Source: Bacillus sp. NEB1478
GTDB lineage: Bacteria; Bacillota; Bacilli; Bacillales; Fictibacillaceae
DNA: 64,000 nt
Assembly: GCF_031582965.1 (NCBI RefSeq)
Contig: NZ_CP134049.1
Location: forward strand, 1,116,001-1,180,000
Direction: 5' to 3'
This document shows positions 51,935-62,224 of this stretch, one piece after another; position 1 is the first letter of the stretch; each line of letters begins with the position of its first letter. The translations under genes were made by a program, and so were the position numbers. The notes under the pieces were generated by a model. That model was not told where the DNA came from. It searched no databases and saw only the letters and a program-made list of their open reading frames with translations.

Positions 51935-52432
51935 ATGAGCGTAACATTTAAAGAAAAACCAGTTACATTGCTTGGAAATCAAATAAAAGTTGGAGACCAA
52001 GCTCCAGATTTTAAAGTACTGGCAAACGATATGTCAGAAGTTACTTTGGCAGATACAAAAGGCAGTGTTAGATTAATCGCTGCTGTTCCTTCTGTAGATA
52101 CAGGAGTATGTGATGCTGAAGTTCGCCGTTTTAATGAAGAAGCAGCAAAACTTGATAACGTTAAGGTATTAACGATTTCTGTTGATTTGCCATTTGCACA
52201 AAAAAGATGGTGTGGTGCAGCAGGTGTGGAAAATGTGCAAACACTTTCTGATCACAAAGAACTTTCTTTCGGTAAAGCATATGGTGTTGCGATTGAGGAG
52301 CTTCGCCTTTTAGCTCGTTCCGTTTTTGTAATCGATAGCTCAGATAAAATAACATATGTAGAATATGTTGATGAAGTAACGAGCCACCCGAATTATGAAG
52401 CTGCAATCGAAGCTGCTAAAGCTGCAAAGTAA
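51935..52432 (+). CDS. tpx: thiol peroxidase Tpx
   Basis: Tpx reduces hydroperoxides with electrons from thioredoxin. The 165-residue peroxiredoxin has the peroxidatic Cys59 in PSVDTGVCDAEVRRF and the resolving Cys93 in KRWCGAAG, the atypical 2-Cys arrangement. TAGGAGGAG is a strong SD. Position after ytfJ matches B. subtilis. It has its own unit, with terminators on both sides. Confidence 0.94.
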   Translation: MSVTFKEKPVTLLGNQIKVGDQAPDFKVLANDMSEVTLADTKGSVRLIAAVPSVDTGVCDAEVRRFNEEAAKLDNVKVLTISVDLPFAQKRWCGAAGVENVQTLSDHKELSFGKAYGVAIEELRLLARSVFVIDSSDKITYVEYVDEVTSHPNYEAAIEAAKAAK

Positions 52433-52440
52433 AAAAACAA

Positions 52441-52478
52441 TCATCTCCGGTAGCAATCGTTTACCGGGGATTTTTTAT
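52441..52478 (+). terminator. intrinsic terminator of tpx
   Basis: ATCTCCGGTA and TACCGGGGAT arms are followed by TTTTTTA. The 200 bases from here to ytxK hold no feature I can name. Confidence 0.82.
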
Positions 52479-52698
52479 GTAAAGCTCTTTTCACAGGATA
52501 CCAGGACCATGCAGAGCAGTACGAGCGACTAGGCTTGGCTTTTCGCCCTCAGAAAGGGTGGTTTTCCTGACTTCTGTTAGAAAACCAATACCGATTGTTA
52601 TTTGAGCTTTTTTATAAAGGAATAATTGACTAAATCATTGTGTATACCCCAATTGATTTGTTAAAATGTTTCCTGTGTAAATGTAGGAGGAAGCGAAT

Positions 52699-53697
52699 AT
52701 GAGCTCTTTTAATGAAGTAGAAAAACTTTTTGTAACGATGGATAATTCTACAATGGCAATTAAAGAAAAACTTGATTTGCCTTATTTAGATGCTCTTGTT
52801 GAGACTGGCGAGAATTTGTTTTTTCAAGAGATTCCAAAAGAATATGATAAAGAATTAATAAATGTGCTGACAAAAGAGTATAAAAAAATCAACTTAGCAG
52901 AGTTTGGAAAAGAAGAGCTTAGAAAAGCTTTTCAGCTTACAGTATTAAAAGGGATGCAGGAAGCTCTCCAGCCCCACCATGCCATGACTCCAGATGCAGT
53001 TGGTCTTTTTGTTGGATATCTCGTACAAAAATTCACAAAAAACAATGAACGAATCACATTATTAGATCCGGTTGTAGGTTCAGGTAATTTATTAACAGCA
53101 GTACTTAACCAGTTAAAGCAAGAAGAGTATGAGGCATTTGCTGTTGAGGTAGATGAAACCTTACTGCGGCTTTCTTGGGTGAATGCAAACATTCAAAAAC
53201 ATAAAGTAGAGCTCTTTCATCAAGATGTGATCAAACCTCTTTATGTTGAACCAGTAGATCTCGTCCTTGCTGACCTGCCAGTTGGATATTATCCAGATGA
53301 TGAAGGGGCAAAAGAGTTCAAGGTGTTCCAAAAAGAAGGGCACACATATGCTCATCATTTGATAATGGAACAATCCGTTCATTATTTAAAGGAAGCGGGA
53401 ATCGGTATATTTATCGTTCCAAACGGCGTGTTTGAAAGTGACCAATCACAATTATTGCAGGCTTGGATGAAAGAGAGTGTTAACATTTTAGGTTTATTGC
53501 AGCTGCCGGAAAATTTGTTTAAGTCAAAAACACATGCCAAAAGTATCCTGATCCTTCAAAAGCAAGGAGTAGATGTGAGAAAGCCGAAGCAGGCGATGCT
53601 TGCCGAACTTCCGTCATTTTCGAACAAAACGGGATTAGCAAATGTTATGGGACAAATAAATGAGTGGTTTAAAACAGAATGGGAACGTGAAAAATAA
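52699..53697 (+). CDS. ytxK: YtxK-type class I SAM-dependent methyltransferase
   Basis: This 332-residue protein resembles N6-adenine DNA methylases. It has a helical N-terminal third and the SAM-binding motif LLDPVVGSGNLLTAVL near residues 115-130. DLPVGYYPDD replaces the usual NPPY catalytic motif, as in other YtxK proteins. The first residue, Asp instead of Asn, makes ordinary DNA-adenine methylation uncertain. No restriction or specificity gene is near. The SD is TAGGAGGAAG. Order tpx-ytxK-ackA is as in B. subtilis. Confidence 0.87.
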   Translation: MSSFNEVEKLFVTMDNSTMAIKEKLDLPYLDALVETGENLFFQEIPKEYDKELINVLTKEYKKINLAEFGKEELRKAFQLTVLKGMQEALQPHHAMTPDAVGLFVGYLVQKFTKNNERITLLDPVVGSGNLLTAVLNQLKQEEYEAFAVEVDETLLRLSWVNANIQKHKVELFHQDVIKPLYVEPVDLVLADLPVGYYPDDEGAKEFKVFQKEGHTYAHHLIMEQSVHYLKEAGIGIFIVPNGVFESDQSQLLQAWMKESVNILGLLQLPENLFKSKTHAKSILILQKQGVDVRKPKQAMLAELPSFSNKTGLANVMGQINEWFKTEWEREK

Positions 53698-53730
53698 CAG
53701 CGTGGGATAAAAACCTATGCTGTTTTTTTA
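53696..53730 (+). terminator. intrinsic terminator of ytxK
   Basis: AACAGCGTGGG-ATAAAAA-CCTATGCTGTT followed by TTTTTA overlaps the ytxK stop. Confidence 0.8.
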
Positions 53731-53774
53731 TGTCTTTGGAAACGGATTCAAGTCTGAATTGCATGAATATGAGA

Positions 53775-53789
53775 TGTAAGCGTTTTACA
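53775..53789 (+). promoter_or_regulatory. cre-like site upstream of ackA
   Basis: TGTAAGCGTTTTACA has the TGTAAGCGTT half of a cre but one extra base in the right half. In B. subtilis a cre upstream of the ackA promoter mediates activation by CcpA. Here it lies just upstream of TTGATA (53793-53798) and TTAAAT (53816-53821), a possible promoter, consistent with activation. Confidence 0.6.
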
Positions 53790-53904
53790 GCCTTGATAAT
53801 AACGTTGGGCAATGTTTAAATAAGGAAGGATTATAGTAACATGTGAGATAGAAGTGTGCTGTTAGCGCTCTTTTTTTTCATTGAATATGAAGGAGATGGC
53901 TATT

Positions 53905-55092
53905 TTGGCTAAAATTATTGCAATTAATGCCGGGAGCTCGTCCTTAAAGTTTCAACTTCTTCAAATGCCAGAAGAAGAAGTATTAACCAAAGGGCTTGTT
54001 GAACGTATTGGATTAAATGATTCTGTTTTCACGATTGAAGTGAATGGCGAAAAAATTAAAGAAATAAAAGATATTCAAGATCATTCAGAAGCAGTCTCTA
54101 TGCTTTTAGATAAATTGATTAAACATCAAGTTATTTCTTCGCTTGATGAAATTGAAGGAATCGGACACCGTGTAGTTCATGGCGGAGAAAAGTTCAACGA
54201 TTCTGTATTGATAACAGATGAGATTTTAAAAGAAATTGAAGAAATTTCTTATCTTGCACCCCTTCACAATCCAGCAAACGTTGTTGGAATTAAGGCTTTC
54301 AAAAATGTACTGCCGAATGTCCCAGCTGTTGCTGTGTTTGATACAGCATTCCATCAATCAATGCCTGAAAAATCATTCTTATACAGCTTGCCATATGAAT
54401 ATTATGAAGAATATGGAATCAGAAAATATGGATTCCATGGCACAAGCCATAAGTATGTGACTGAAAGAGCTTCAGAATTGTTAGGACGTCCAGTCGAGCA
54501 ATTGCGTCTGCTTTCATGCCACCTAGGGAACGGTGCTAGTATTGCCGCAATCGAAGGTGGAAAATCGATTGATACATCAATGGGATTCACACCGCTTGCA
54601 GGTGTTACAATGGGAACACGCTCTGGTAATATCGACCCTGCTCTTATTCCGTACATTATGCAAAAAACAGGCCAAAGCGCAGAAGAAGTACTGAACGTAC
54701 TTAATAATAAAAGCGGTATGCTAGGCGTTTCTGGTTTCTCATCAGATCTTCGTGATATTGAAAGTGAAGCGGAAAATGGAAATGAACGTGCTGAACTTGC
54801 ATTAGAAGTATTTGCAAGCCGTATTCATAAATACATTGGTTCCTATGCAGCAAGAATGGCAGGAATCGATGCGATCATTTTCACAGCTGGTATTGGTGAG
54901 AACAGTACAGCAGTTCGCGAACGTGTACTCCGTGGACTTGAATTTATGGGAGTTTACTGGGATCCTGCTCTTAATCAGGTTCGCGGTAAAGAGGCCTTTA
55001 TTAGCTATCCCCACTCTCCTGTAAAAGTAATTGTTATTCCGACAAATGAAGAAGTTATGATCGCAAGAGATACACTGCGACTTGCGATGTAA
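53905..55092 (+). CDS. ackA: acetate kinase AckA
   Basis: AckA converts acetyl phosphate and ADP to acetate and ATP in overflow metabolism. The 395-residue protein starts [18 protein letters not shown], the family signature, and carries [26 protein letters not shown] and [11 protein letters not shown] at 53905, with AAGGAG 10 bp upstream, gives exactly the expected start; ATG at 53896 is too close to that SD. It closes the acetate cycle with acsA at 29755. Confidence 0.94.
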   Translation: MAKIIAINAGSSSLKFQLLQMPEEEVLTKGLVERIGLNDSVFTIEVNGEKIKEIKDIQDHSEAVSMLLDKLIKHQVISSLDEIEGIGHRVVHGGEKFNDSVLITDEILKEIEEISYLAPLHNPANVVGIKAFKNVLPNVPAVAVFDTAFHQSMPEKSFLYSLPYEYYEEYGIRKYGFHGTSHKYVTERASELLGRPVEQLRLLSCHLGNGASIAAIEGGKSIDTSMGFTPLAGVTMGTRSGNIDPALIPYIMQKTGQSAEEVLNVLNNKSGMLGVSGFSSDLRDIESEAENGNERAELALEVFASRIHKYIGSYAARMAGIDAIIFTAGIGENSTAVRERVLRGLEFMGVYWDPALNQVRGKEAFISYPHSPVKVIVIPTNEEVMIARDTLRLAM

Positions 55093-55104
55093 TACAATTT
55101 AAAC

Positions 55105-55153
55105 AAGCAATCTTTTTTCATGTTCCTAACATGAGAAATGGTTGCTTTTTCTT
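55105..55153 (+). terminator. intrinsic terminator of ackA
   Basis: AAGCAATC and GGTTGCTT arms with an inner CATGTT/ACATG stem are followed by TTTCTTTTT. Confidence 0.78.
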
Positions 55154-55236
55154 TTTGTTGAAGGAATAGCTCTGCGAATTTTTTACTTCAAGCTTCTTTT
55201 AAAGTAAACTATAAAAAAGATTATTGGAGGGATAGT

Positions 55237-56073
55237 ATGCATTTCACCGATCGTGAAGAACAGATTTGGCAAGATATCCAGAATTGGGAGCAAGACTTTT
55301 TTACATATGAACCAACAGATTTTGGCCGTACATATGAAAAATGGGCTACAGGTCAGATGGATCTTTTATCTGAGAATATGCAAGGGAAAATCGGTGAATA
55401 TGTTGATACGGTCTTATTTCATATACATGCTCTTATTCAAAATTCTCAATTTCAACTTGATATGAAGCAAAGACTTTTGTCTGAAGCAAGAGTATTTCGA
55501 GATGATATTTTTGAAATTATAGATTTGAAAAAATGTACGATCGATCAATTGTCTTATATGGCTGATCAGCAAATTGCTCGTAACCGTCTCTTATCTTTAA
55601 CACAAGGAGGGCTGGCAGGAACAGGAGGGATATTGTTTTTAGGAACAGATTTTCCTGCGATGATCGCATTAGGAATTAGATCTGTCCAATCAATTGCTAT
55701 GCATTATGGTTATGATATCCAAAGACCTTCTGAGATGATGCGTTCCTTAAAGGTGTATCATGCTGCAACGATGCCAAAGCGTTATCAGCTGGAAAAATGG
55801 GATGAATTAATGGAAGAAATCCGTGAAGAAGAAGATCCTATCTTTTATGCAGGCAATGATGTTGTCGCAGATATTTCCTGGATGTCACATCCGATTCAGC
55901 AGATTGTAAAAATGATGGCAATTTTACTATTAAGAAAAAAGCTTACGCAGGGGCTGCCTATTTTCGGAATGGCTGTTGGTGCAGTCATGAATTATCAACA
56001 ATCAAGAAAAATCACAGAAATCGCTCATAAATTTTATCAAAAACGCTATCTTTTAGAAAAATATAATAGTTAG
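55237..56073 (+). CDS. EcsC-family protein
   Basis: This 278-residue protein belongs to the EcsC family, named for a Bacillus protein linked to an ABC exporter but with no established activity of its own. It shows a hydrophobic segment GGLAGTGGILFLGTDFPAMI near residues 124-143, then helical charged regions. A second mild hydrophobic stretch (GLPIFGMAVGAVMNYQ) lies near the end. TTGGAGGGA is the SD. It is 10 bp upstream of moaB and probably co-transcribed; it is not in this place in B. subtilis as far as I recall. Confidence 0.8.
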   Translation: MHFTDREEQIWQDIQNWEQDFFTYEPTDFGRTYEKWATGQMDLLSENMQGKIGEYVDTVLFHIHALIQNSQFQLDMKQRLLSEARVFRDDIFEIIDLKKCTIDQLSYMADQQIARNRLLSLTQGGLAGTGGILFLGTDFPAMIALGIRSVQSIAMHYGYDIQRPSEMMRSLKVYHAATMPKRYQLEKWDELMEEIREEEDPIFYAGNDVVADISWMSHPIQQIVKMMAILLLRKKLTQGLPIFGMAVGAVMNYQQSRKITEIAHKFYQKRYLLEKYNS

Positions 56074-56083
56074 GAGCTTATAT

Positions 56084-56590
56084 ATGAGTGTTCAAGAACA
56101 TAAAGCGAAAGCTCCAGAGTATGTAAGATGCATGGTTGTTACTGTAAGTGATACAAGAAATGAGGAAACAGATAAGAGCGGGAACATCATTAAATCGCTT
56201 CTTGAGATGCATAAACATACTGTGAATGAATACCGTATTATCCAGGACGACAAAGGATTGATACAAGAGGCAGCGATGTATGCCGCATCTAATACAGAAA
56301 TTGATATTGTGATTGTTAATGGAGGAACAGGTATAGCTTCACGAGATGTGACAATAGAGGCAATACATCCTTTGTTTGAAAAAGAAATCACGGGTTTTGG
56401 AGAATTATTTCGTATGTTAAGCTACACAGAGGATATCGGATCTGGAGCTATGCTTAGCAGAGCAGTTGCAGGTACGATAAGAAAAACAGCTTTTTTTGCA
56501 TTGCCTGGTTCATCAGGCGCCGTAAAACTAGGTATGGAAAAATTAATTTTGCCTGAAATTACGCATGTTGTTCAGCAGCTGCGGAAATAA
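56084..56590 (+). CDS. moaB: molybdenum cofactor biosynthesis protein MoaB
   Basis: MoaB-type proteins adenylate molybdopterin before molybdate insertion. The 168-residue protein has VTVSDTRNEETDKSG, VNGGTGIASRDVTIEAI and ALPGSSGAVKLGMEKLI, the MoCF-binding motifs. SD TAGGAG overlaps the EcsC gene end. In B. subtilis moaB is also between ackA and argG. Other molybdenum cofactor genes are not in this window. Confidence 0.92.
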   Translation: MSVQEHKAKAPEYVRCMVVTVSDTRNEETDKSGNIIKSLLEMHKHTVNEYRIIQDDKGLIQEAAMYAASNTEIDIVIVNGGTGIASRDVTIEAIHPLFEKEITGFGELFRMLSYTEDIGSGAMLSRAVAGTIRKTAFFALPGSSGAVKLGMEKLILPEITHVVQQLRK

Positions 56591-56591
56591 G

Positions 56592-56626
56592 AAAGCTGGC
56601 CGCACTATTGCGAGCCAGCTTTTTTG
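56592..56626. terminator. intrinsic terminator of moaB
   Basis: AAGCTGGC and GCCAGCTT arms are followed by TTTT, 3 bp after the moaB stop. The convergent small gene ends 11 bp further right. Confidence 0.85.
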
Positions 56627-56636
56627 CGAGTTTGTT

Positions 56637-56951
56637 TTACCCGTGTATTTTAGACGACACTTGCTGGTTCAGTCTGTACCAAAGCCATAAGTCATTGATT
56701 ACAGAAGCAAGTGAAGATATTCTATGATTTAATTGGCATGAAACTTCAAAGTTTTCCTCTAAAGACAAGCGATCTTGCAGTTCATTAATCTCCTGCTCTA
56801 TTTCACCGATTCGATCAGGTATTCTCCCTCTGATTTTTTCCCACTGTAAAAGTATAAAAGACTGTTCATTGCTTTTATATTCATCCCAGCTCTTATGTAA
56901 ATGCGGGATTGAGATTCCGAGTCTTTCATCCCAAACAAAGTTCTCATGCAT
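56637..56951 (-). CDS. conserved-looking small cytoplasmic protein, unknown
   Basis: I do not recognise this 104-residue protein. It is hydrophilic and mostly helical, with several tryptophans (VWDERLG, SWDEYKS, LLQWEK, LWLWYRL) and an acidic helix EIEQEINELQDRLSLEE. It has no signal peptide or membrane segment. AAAGAGGTGA 5 bp before the ATG on the minus strand is a strong SD, and coding in this frame is uninterrupted, so it is likely real. It diverges from argG. Confidence 0.6.
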   Translation of the reverse strand: MHENFVWDERLGISIPHLHKSWDEYKSNEQSFILLQWEKIRGRIPDRIGEIEQEINELQDRLSLEENFEVSCQLNHRISSLASVINDLWLWYRLNQQVSSKIHG

Positions 56952-57044
56952 GGTGTATCACCTCTTTTTCTATTGTACAAAACATGAAGCAATCAGGCTA
57001 GTTGTTACGACTTTGTGATTTTTTATTCATTTTTAAGAATAACC

Positions 57045-57074
57045 TTGCATTTATTTCTCATTTTTTGTTATAGT
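57045..57074 (+). promoter_or_regulatory. sigma-A promoter of argGH
   Basis: TTGCAT, an 18-bp spacer and TATAGT lie about 90 bp before argG. A second option, TTTACT (57076) with TATAAA (57100), also has an 18-bp spacer. Confidence 0.5.
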
Positions 57075-57107
57075 ATTTACTATCATAAATAGTATTTTTA
57101 TAAATTG

Positions 57108-57141
57108 TTTTGCATAAAAATTAATACTTATTCAGTTTTAC
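57108..57141 (+). promoter_or_regulatory. putative ARG boxes (ArgR/AhrC operator)
   Basis: TTTTGCATAAAAATTAATAC and the partly overlapping TTAATACTTATTCAGTTT resemble the 18-bp ARG-box consensus (wnTGAATwwwwATTCAnw). Position between promoter and argG SD fits repression by arginine, as known for B. subtilis arginine genes. Confidence 0.5.
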
Positions 57142-57162
57142 TATTCAGGAGGAGAGATATAT

Positions 57163-58365
57163 ATGAAGAAAAAAGTAGTATTGGCATATTCAGGCGGTTT
57201 AGATACATCGGTGGCGATTCCATGGCTCGCAGAAAAGGGTTATGACGTTATCGCTTTATGTTTGGACGTTGGAGAAGGAAAAGATCTTCCTTTTGTACAA
57301 TCTAAAGCACTTTCAATCGGGGCATCAGAATCAATCGTATTAGATGTTCAAAAAGAATACGCAGATGATTATGCATTGGTAGCCTTGCAGTCACATGCTT
57401 TATATGAAGGGAAATACCCATTAATCTCTGCGCTAAGCAGACCGCTTATTGCGAAAAAATTAGTTGAAGTGGCAAGAAAATATAATGCTTCTGCTGTTGC
57501 ACATGGCTGTACAGGAAAAGGAAATGACCAAGTTCGTTTTGAGGTTTCTATTGCTGCTCTTGCACCTGATTTGGAAGTATTGGCACCGGTTCGTGAGTGG
57601 AGCTGGTCTCGTGAAGAAGAAATCCAATATGCCAAACAGCATGATATTCCAGTGCCAATCAAGAAAGAAAGTCCTTTTTCTATTGATCAAAACTTATGGG
57701 GAAGAAGCAACGAATGCGGAATTCTAGAAGATCCTTGGGCAACTCCTCCAGAAGATGCATACGAAATGACAACACCATTAGAAAATACACCTGACAAACC
57801 AGAGTTTGTTGAGATTGGATTTGAAAAAGGAATACCCGTTTCATTAAATGGTGAGAAGCTTACTCTCGACAAACTTATCCATCAATTAAATGCAATCGGC
57901 GGAGTACATGGTGTGGGACGTATCGACCATGTAGAAAATCGTCTCGTTGGTATAAAATCGCGTGAAGTATACGAGTGCCCTGCTGCGACAACGTTAATTA
58001 AGGCACACAAAGAACTAGAAGACCTTACGCTAGTTAAAGAGGTTGCTCATTTCAAACCCATTATTGAGAAGAAAATGACGGAATTAATTTATGAAGGACT
58101 TTGGTTTTCGCCATTGACGGCTTCATTAAAAGCATTCTTGAATGAAACACAATCATTTGTAACGGGTACTGTTCGTGTGAAACTTTTTAAAGGACACGCG
58201 ATTGTTGAAGGAAGAAAATCACCGTTCTCATTATATGATGAAAAATTAGCAACTTATACTTCTGAAGATATGTTTGATCACGGTGCGGCTAAAGGGTTTA
58301 TCTCACTTTGGGGACTTCCTACAAAAGTTAGCAGCATGGTTCAAAAAAATGAGGTGAAAGTGTGA
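57163..58365 (+). CDS. argG: argininosuccinate synthase ArgG
   Basis: ArgG joins citrulline and aspartate with ATP to form argininosuccinate. The 400-residue protein has the PP-loop [12 protein letters not shown] near residues 8-19, and [27 protein letters not shown] and the expected length. The SD is AGGAGGAG. Its last bases (GTGTGA) include the GTG start of argH, so the two genes are translationally coupled. Confidence 0.95.
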   Translation: MKKKVVLAYSGGLDTSVAIPWLAEKGYDVIALCLDVGEGKDLPFVQSKALSIGASESIVLDVQKEYADDYALVALQSHALYEGKYPLISALSRPLIAKKLVEVARKYNASAVAHGCTGKGNDQVRFEVSIAALAPDLEVLAPVREWSWSREEEIQYAKQHDIPVPIKKESPFSIDQNLWGRSNECGILEDPWATPPEDAYEMTTPLENTPDKPEFVEIGFEKGIPVSLNGEKLTLDKLIHQLNAIGGVHGVGRIDHVENRLVGIKSREVYECPAATTLIKAHKELEDLTLVKEVAHFKPIIEKKMTELIYEGLWFSPLTASLKAFLNETQSFVTGTVRVKLFKGHAIVEGRKSPFSLYDEKLATYTSEDMFDHGAAKGFISLWGLPTKVSSMVQKNEVKV

Positions 58366-59768
58366 AAAAATTATGGGGAGGCCGTTTCTCCAAACAGCCA
58401 GAAGAATGGGTAGATGAATTTGGAGCTTCGATTTCTTTTGATCAGCAATTAGCCAGTCAGGATCTGACAGGCAGTTTGGCACATGCTAAGATGCTTTTTG
58501 AATGCGGAATTATTGAAAAAGAGGCATATGAAAATATAAAGCAAGGCTTATTGAGTCTAAAAAAAGAGGAAGAAAAAGGTGATCTTCAATATGCTGTTCA
58601 ATATGAAGATATTCATCTTAATCTAGAAAAGCTCTTAACTGACAAAATAGGAGCGGATGGAGGCAAACTGCATACGGCTAGAAGCCGTAATGATCAAGTT
58701 GCAACAGATCTTCATCTCTTCGTCAAAGAAGAAACGGTATTGATCATGGATCATATCGATGAACTGCAAAAAGCTTTATTGAATCTTGCAGGGGAGCATG
58801 TTGAAACAATAATCCCTGGCTATACTCATTTACAGCGTGCACAGCCTGTATCATTTGCACATCACTTGCTTGCTTATTTTTGGATGCTTGAACGAGATAA
58901 AGAAAGACTCCAAGACAGCTTAAAAAGAACGGATATTATGCCGCTCGGAGCAGGGGCGCTTGCGGGAACAACTTTTCCAATTGATCGTAACATTACAATG
59001 AATGAACTCGGATTTACGAAAAAATATTTAAATAGTTTAGACGCTGTAAGTGACAGAGATTTTGCGATCGAATCATGCAGTAATGCTTCCCTGATCATGA
59101 TGCATTTATCACGTTTTTGTGAGGAGCTTATTATTTGGTCTTCTGAGGAGTTTGGCTTTATTGAGATCAGTGACAGTTTTACTACGGGAAGCAGTATGAT
59201 GCCTCAAAAGAAAAATCCGGATATGGCAGAATTGATTCGAGGAAAGAGCGGGAGAGTTTACGGCTCACTTGTATCATTGCTGACTTTGATGAAAGGTTTG
59301 CCGCTTGCTTATAACAAAGATATGCAAGAAGACAAAGAGCCGGTTTTCGATACGATAAAAACAGTTAAAGGCTGTCTAAGTATCATGACTGGAATGATCA
59401 GTGAACTTAAAGTCAATGAAGAACGAATGAATAAGGCTGTTCATCAGGACTTTTCTAATGCTACAGAACTTGCTGATTATTTAGCCAAGAAAGGTATTCC
59501 ATTCCGTGAAGCTCATGAATTAGTTGGAAAGATGGTTCTTTTATGTATTCAAAAAGAATGTTATTTATTGGATGTCAGTCTGGATGAATATAAAGAGTGG
59601 TGTCCGCTTGTTGAAGAAGATATCTTTGAGGTTCTATCACCAAAACATGCGGTAGAAAGAAGAAACTCTGAAGGCGGTACTGGTTTCCAGGCGGTTCGTC
59701 AACAGCTCGAAGCCGCAACATCTTCTTATCGCTGCCAAAAATTAGACGAGATAACTTTTCCTTCTTAA
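58362..59768 (+). CDS. argH: argininosuccinate lyase ArgH
   Basis: ArgH splits argininosuccinate into arginine and fumarate. The 468-residue protein starts [15 protein letters not shown] and contains [36 protein letters not shown] and the superfamily signature [12 protein letters not shown] near residue 285. GTG start at 58362 overlaps the argG stop; GAGGTGAAAG is the SD. ArgG and ArgH are the last two steps of arginine synthesis. Confidence 0.95.
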   Translation: MKKLWGGRFSKQPEEWVDEFGASISFDQQLASQDLTGSLAHAKMLFECGIIEKEAYENIKQGLLSLKKEEEKGDLQYAVQYEDIHLNLEKLLTDKIGADGGKLHTARSRNDQVATDLHLFVKEETVLIMDHIDELQKALLNLAGEHVETIIPGYTHLQRAQPVSFAHHLLAYFWMLERDKERLQDSLKRTDIMPLGAGALAGTTFPIDRNITMNELGFTKKYLNSLDAVSDRDFAIESCSNASLIMMHLSRFCEELIIWSSEEFGFIEISDSFTTGSSMMPQKKNPDMAELIRGKSGRVYGSLVSLLTLMKGLPLAYNKDMQEDKEPVFDTIKTVKGCLSIMTGMISELKVNEERMNKAVHQDFSNATELADYLAKKGIPFREAHELVGKMVLLCIQKECYLLDVSLDEYKEWCPLVEEDIFEVLSPKHAVERRNSEGGTGFQAVRQQLEAATSSYRCQKLDEITFPS

Positions 59769-59808
59769 CAGAAACTAATAAATAGTTTTAGCATAAGGAG
59801 GAATAGAC

Positions 59809-59970
59809 ATGGATAAAAATAAGCCACAAGATCAGCAAGCTCAATTCGACTCAGAAGGTGAGCTTACTGTTCATCAGCAAATTACTGAAGCTTACCAGAG
59901 CGGTGTTGTTGATAAGCTCGACCAAGGCCAGGAGCGCACTAAAGTAGATGATGAAGAAAGTTTAAATTAA
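59809..59970 (+). CDS. small acidic hydrophilic protein (possibly DUF4025-like)
   Basis: A 53-codon frame starts ATG at 59809 with AAGGAGGA 7 bp upstream and ends TAA at 59970. The protein begins MDKNKPQDQQAQ and contains GELTVHQQITEAYQSGVVD, with no hydrophobic segment. The wording GELTVHQQ..EAYQSG is like small conserved Bacillus proteins of the DUF4025 type, but I am recalling this rather than searching. It lies 40 bp after argH and before a terminator, so it may share the argGH transcript. Confidence 0.65.
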   Translation: MDKNKPQDQQAQFDSEGELTVHQQITEAYQSGVVDKLDQGQERTKVDDEESLN

Positions 59971-59973
59971 ATG

Positions 59974-60019
59974 GAGACTCAAAAGGTTTGATGAAACATT
60001 CCTTTTGGGTCTTTTTTTT
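59974..60019 (+). terminator. intrinsic terminator of the argGH unit
   Basis: GACTCAAAAGG and CCTTTTGGGTC arms with a 14-base loop are followed by eight T. Confidence 0.85.
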
Positions 60020-60172
60020 GTACATTTAGTTTTCCAAAAGCATACGGATAATTTTGACGGATCGTTTTTATTTATGGTGTATGGGACTAATGGAAAAGGG
60101 GAATCTTAAGTGCTGATTTACATCGCAGCAATTTAAAATTATGAGGCATCTCTGTCTTTTTATTTTACTTTT

Positions 60173-60200
60173 TTGATGGTATGGTAACTATTAATAAGAT
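60173..60200 (+). promoter_or_regulatory. putative promoter of ald
   Basis: TTGATG, a 16-bp spacer and TAAGAT lie 39 bp before the ald start. The 150 bp upstream of it have no other recognised feature. Confidence 0.45.
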
Positions 60201-60238
60201 GTAAATAATTCCAAATACATATCAGGGAGGGAAACAAA

Positions 60239-61363
60239 ATGAAAATAGGCGTTCCGACAGAAATTAAAAATAATGAAAACCGTGTTGCGATGACTCCTGC
60301 AGGTGTATTAAACCTTGTCGCATCTGGTCATGAAGTATTTATCCAAAAAGGTGCAGGTGAAGGATCTGGATTTATAGATGAAGAATACGAAAATGCAGGT
60401 GGTGTAATAGTAGAAACGCCTGCACAGGCATGGTCAATGGATATGGTAATGAAAGTTAAAGAGCCGCTGCCAGAGGAATATTGTTTTTTTCATGAAGGAT
60501 TAATTCTGTTTACGTATTTACATTTGGCACCCGAACCTGAACTTACAAAAGCTTTGACAGAAAATAAAGTAATCGGTATTGCATATGAAACCGTACAATT
60601 GCCGAATAATTCTTTACCGCTGTTAACTCCGATGAGTGAGGTAGCTGGAAGAATGGCCGCTCAAATTGGAGCTCAGTTTCTGGAAAAACCAAAAGGCGGA
60701 ATGGGTATTCTATTAAGCGGTATTCCAGGAGTGAGAAGAGGGAAGGTAACAATTATTGGCGGAGGTGTAGTTGGTACAAATGCAGCCAAAATTGCGATGG
60801 GTCTCGGAGCTGATGTCACGATAATTGACTTGAACCCTGAGCGTCTCCGTCAACTGGATGATATTTATGGAAATGAGATAAACACTTTGATTTCAAATCC
60901 GTTAAACATTGCTAATGCAGTAGCAGAATCTGCATTAGTTATTGGAGCGGTGCTTATCCCGGGTGCAAGAGCACCAAAGCTTGTTACCGAAGAAATGATT
61001 AAAGAAATGCAGCCTGGTTCGGTAATCGTAGATGTAGCGATCGACCAAGGCGGAATTTTCGAAACCGTTGATAAAATCACGACACACGACAATCCAACGT
61101 ATGAAAAGCATGGTGTTCTTCATTATGCAGTAGCGAATATGCCAGGAGCAGTTCCTCGAACATCCACGATAGGGCTGACAAATGTAACGGTTCCTTATGC
61201 ACTCCAGATTGCAAATAAAGGTTATGTAAGAGCTTGTCTGGATAATGAGGCTTTATTAAAAGGGATAAATACATTAGATGGATTTGTAACGTATAAAGCA
61301 GTAGCTGAAGCACATCAGCTTGACTATAAGGAAGCGGGTTCCATCTTGACTCAAATCCAATAA
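60239..61363 (+). CDS. ald: alanine dehydrogenase Ald
   Basis: Ald oxidatively deaminates L-alanine to pyruvate with NAD and supports sporulation and alanine-induced growth in Bacillus. The 374-residue protein begins [21 protein letters not shown], with [12 protein letters not shown], the NAD-binding [15 protein letters not shown] near residues 172-186, and [19 protein letters not shown] precedes the ATG. It is a single-gene unit. Confidence 0.95.
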   Translation: MKIGVPTEIKNNENRVAMTPAGVLNLVASGHEVFIQKGAGEGSGFIDEEYENAGGVIVETPAQAWSMDMVMKVKEPLPEEYCFFHEGLILFTYLHLAPEPELTKALTENKVIGIAYETVQLPNNSLPLLTPMSEVAGRMAAQIGAQFLEKPKGGMGILLSGIPGVRRGKVTIIGGGVVGTNAAKIAMGLGADVTIIDLNPERLRQLDDIYGNEINTLISNPLNIANAVAESALVIGAVLIPGARAPKLVTEEMIKEMQPGSVIVDVAIDQGGIFETVDKITTHDNPTYEKHGVLHYAVANMPGAVPRTSTIGLTNVTVPYALQIANKGYVRACLDNEALLKGINTLDGFVTYKAVAEAHQLDYKEAGSILTQIQ

Positions 61364-61429
61364 TTCAAAATTTATGGTTGTTTTCTTAAACTTTGTTTTC
61401 AACGAAAAGCCTTCAAAACAGCCAATTGT

Positions 61430-61458
61430 AAAAAAGTCCATAAATCGGACTTTTTTTG
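61430..61458 (+). terminator. intrinsic terminator of ald
   Basis: AAAAAAGTCC-ATAAATC-GGACTTTTTTT. Confidence 0.85.
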
Positions 61459-61535
61459 TTTTGAATAAAGGGTATAGAAATAAAGACGGCTAATATATAA
61501 AGTAGCTCATGAAAGAACGAAGGGAGAGTCTTTTT

Positions 61536-62216
61536 GTGAAAATTACTTATCACGGACATTCAGTACTTGAAATTCAAAACGGGGAATATTCAATATGGAT
61601 TGACCCTTTTATTAATGGAAATGGCCAATGTAAAATCAGCGCCGATAATGTAAGGGCAGATGTAATCCTTCTAACACATGGGCATAACGACCATGTGGGA
61701 GATACAGTAGAAATTGCTAAAAAGAACAATAGCTTAATCGTAGCACCATTTGAACTTGCCAATTATATAGGGACAAAAGGTGTAGAAGTTCACCCAATGC
61801 ACATTGGAGGTAGCCGAGAATTTTCATGGGGGAAAGTGAAATTCACACAAGCATTTCATGGATCAAGTTTTGAAGAAGAAGATGGAACAAATGTTTATAC
61901 GGGAATGCCAGCAGGAATTTTATTTACCGCTGATGATAAAACAATTTACCATGCAGGGGATACTGCATTGTTTTCAGACATGAAATTAATTGGAGAATTT
62001 GGAAAACCTGACGTTGCCTTTTTACCTATTGGGGACAATTTTACGATGGGACCAGAAGATGCACTGATCGCCGCAAAGTGGATTGGAGCACCAATTACTG
62101 TCCCAATTCATTTCAATACATTTCCAGTCATTGAACAAGATCCTGAAGAATCTTTTGTATCAAAACTAGGGAATAAAGGAAAATTGCTTCAAAGTGGTGA
62201 AACCTTAAGTATATAA
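61536..62216 (+). CDS. ytkL: metal-dependent hydrolase YtkL (UPF0173)
   Basis: This 226-residue protein has a metallo-beta-lactamase fold of the UPF0173 family. Metal motifs are [22 protein letters not shown] and [13 protein letters not shown], with IPIHFNTFP near the end. Substrate unknown. GTG at 61536 (KITYHGH follows) with AAGGGAGAG upstream gives the size of B. subtilis YtkL. The preceding codons from 61509 include the SD and are not translated. Gene order ytkL-ytoI is as in B. subtilis. Confidence 0.88.
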   Translation: MKITYHGHSVLEIQNGEYSIWIDPFINGNGQCKISADNVRADVILLTHGHNDHVGDTVEIAKKNNSLIVAPFELANYIGTKGVEVHPMHIGGSREFSWGKVKFTQAFHGSSFEEEDGTNVYTGMPAGILFTADDKTIYHAGDTALFSDMKLIGEFGKPDVAFLPIGDNFTMGPEDALIAAKWIGAPITVPIHFNTFPVIEQDPEESFVSKLGNKGKLLQSGETLSI

Positions 62217-62224
62217 ATGATTCT

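Noticed and set aside
52480..52690. Another copy of the dispersed repeat between tpx and ytxK
   Set aside because: It is somewhat GC-rich with small inverted repeats, but I could not align it convincingly with the other copies.
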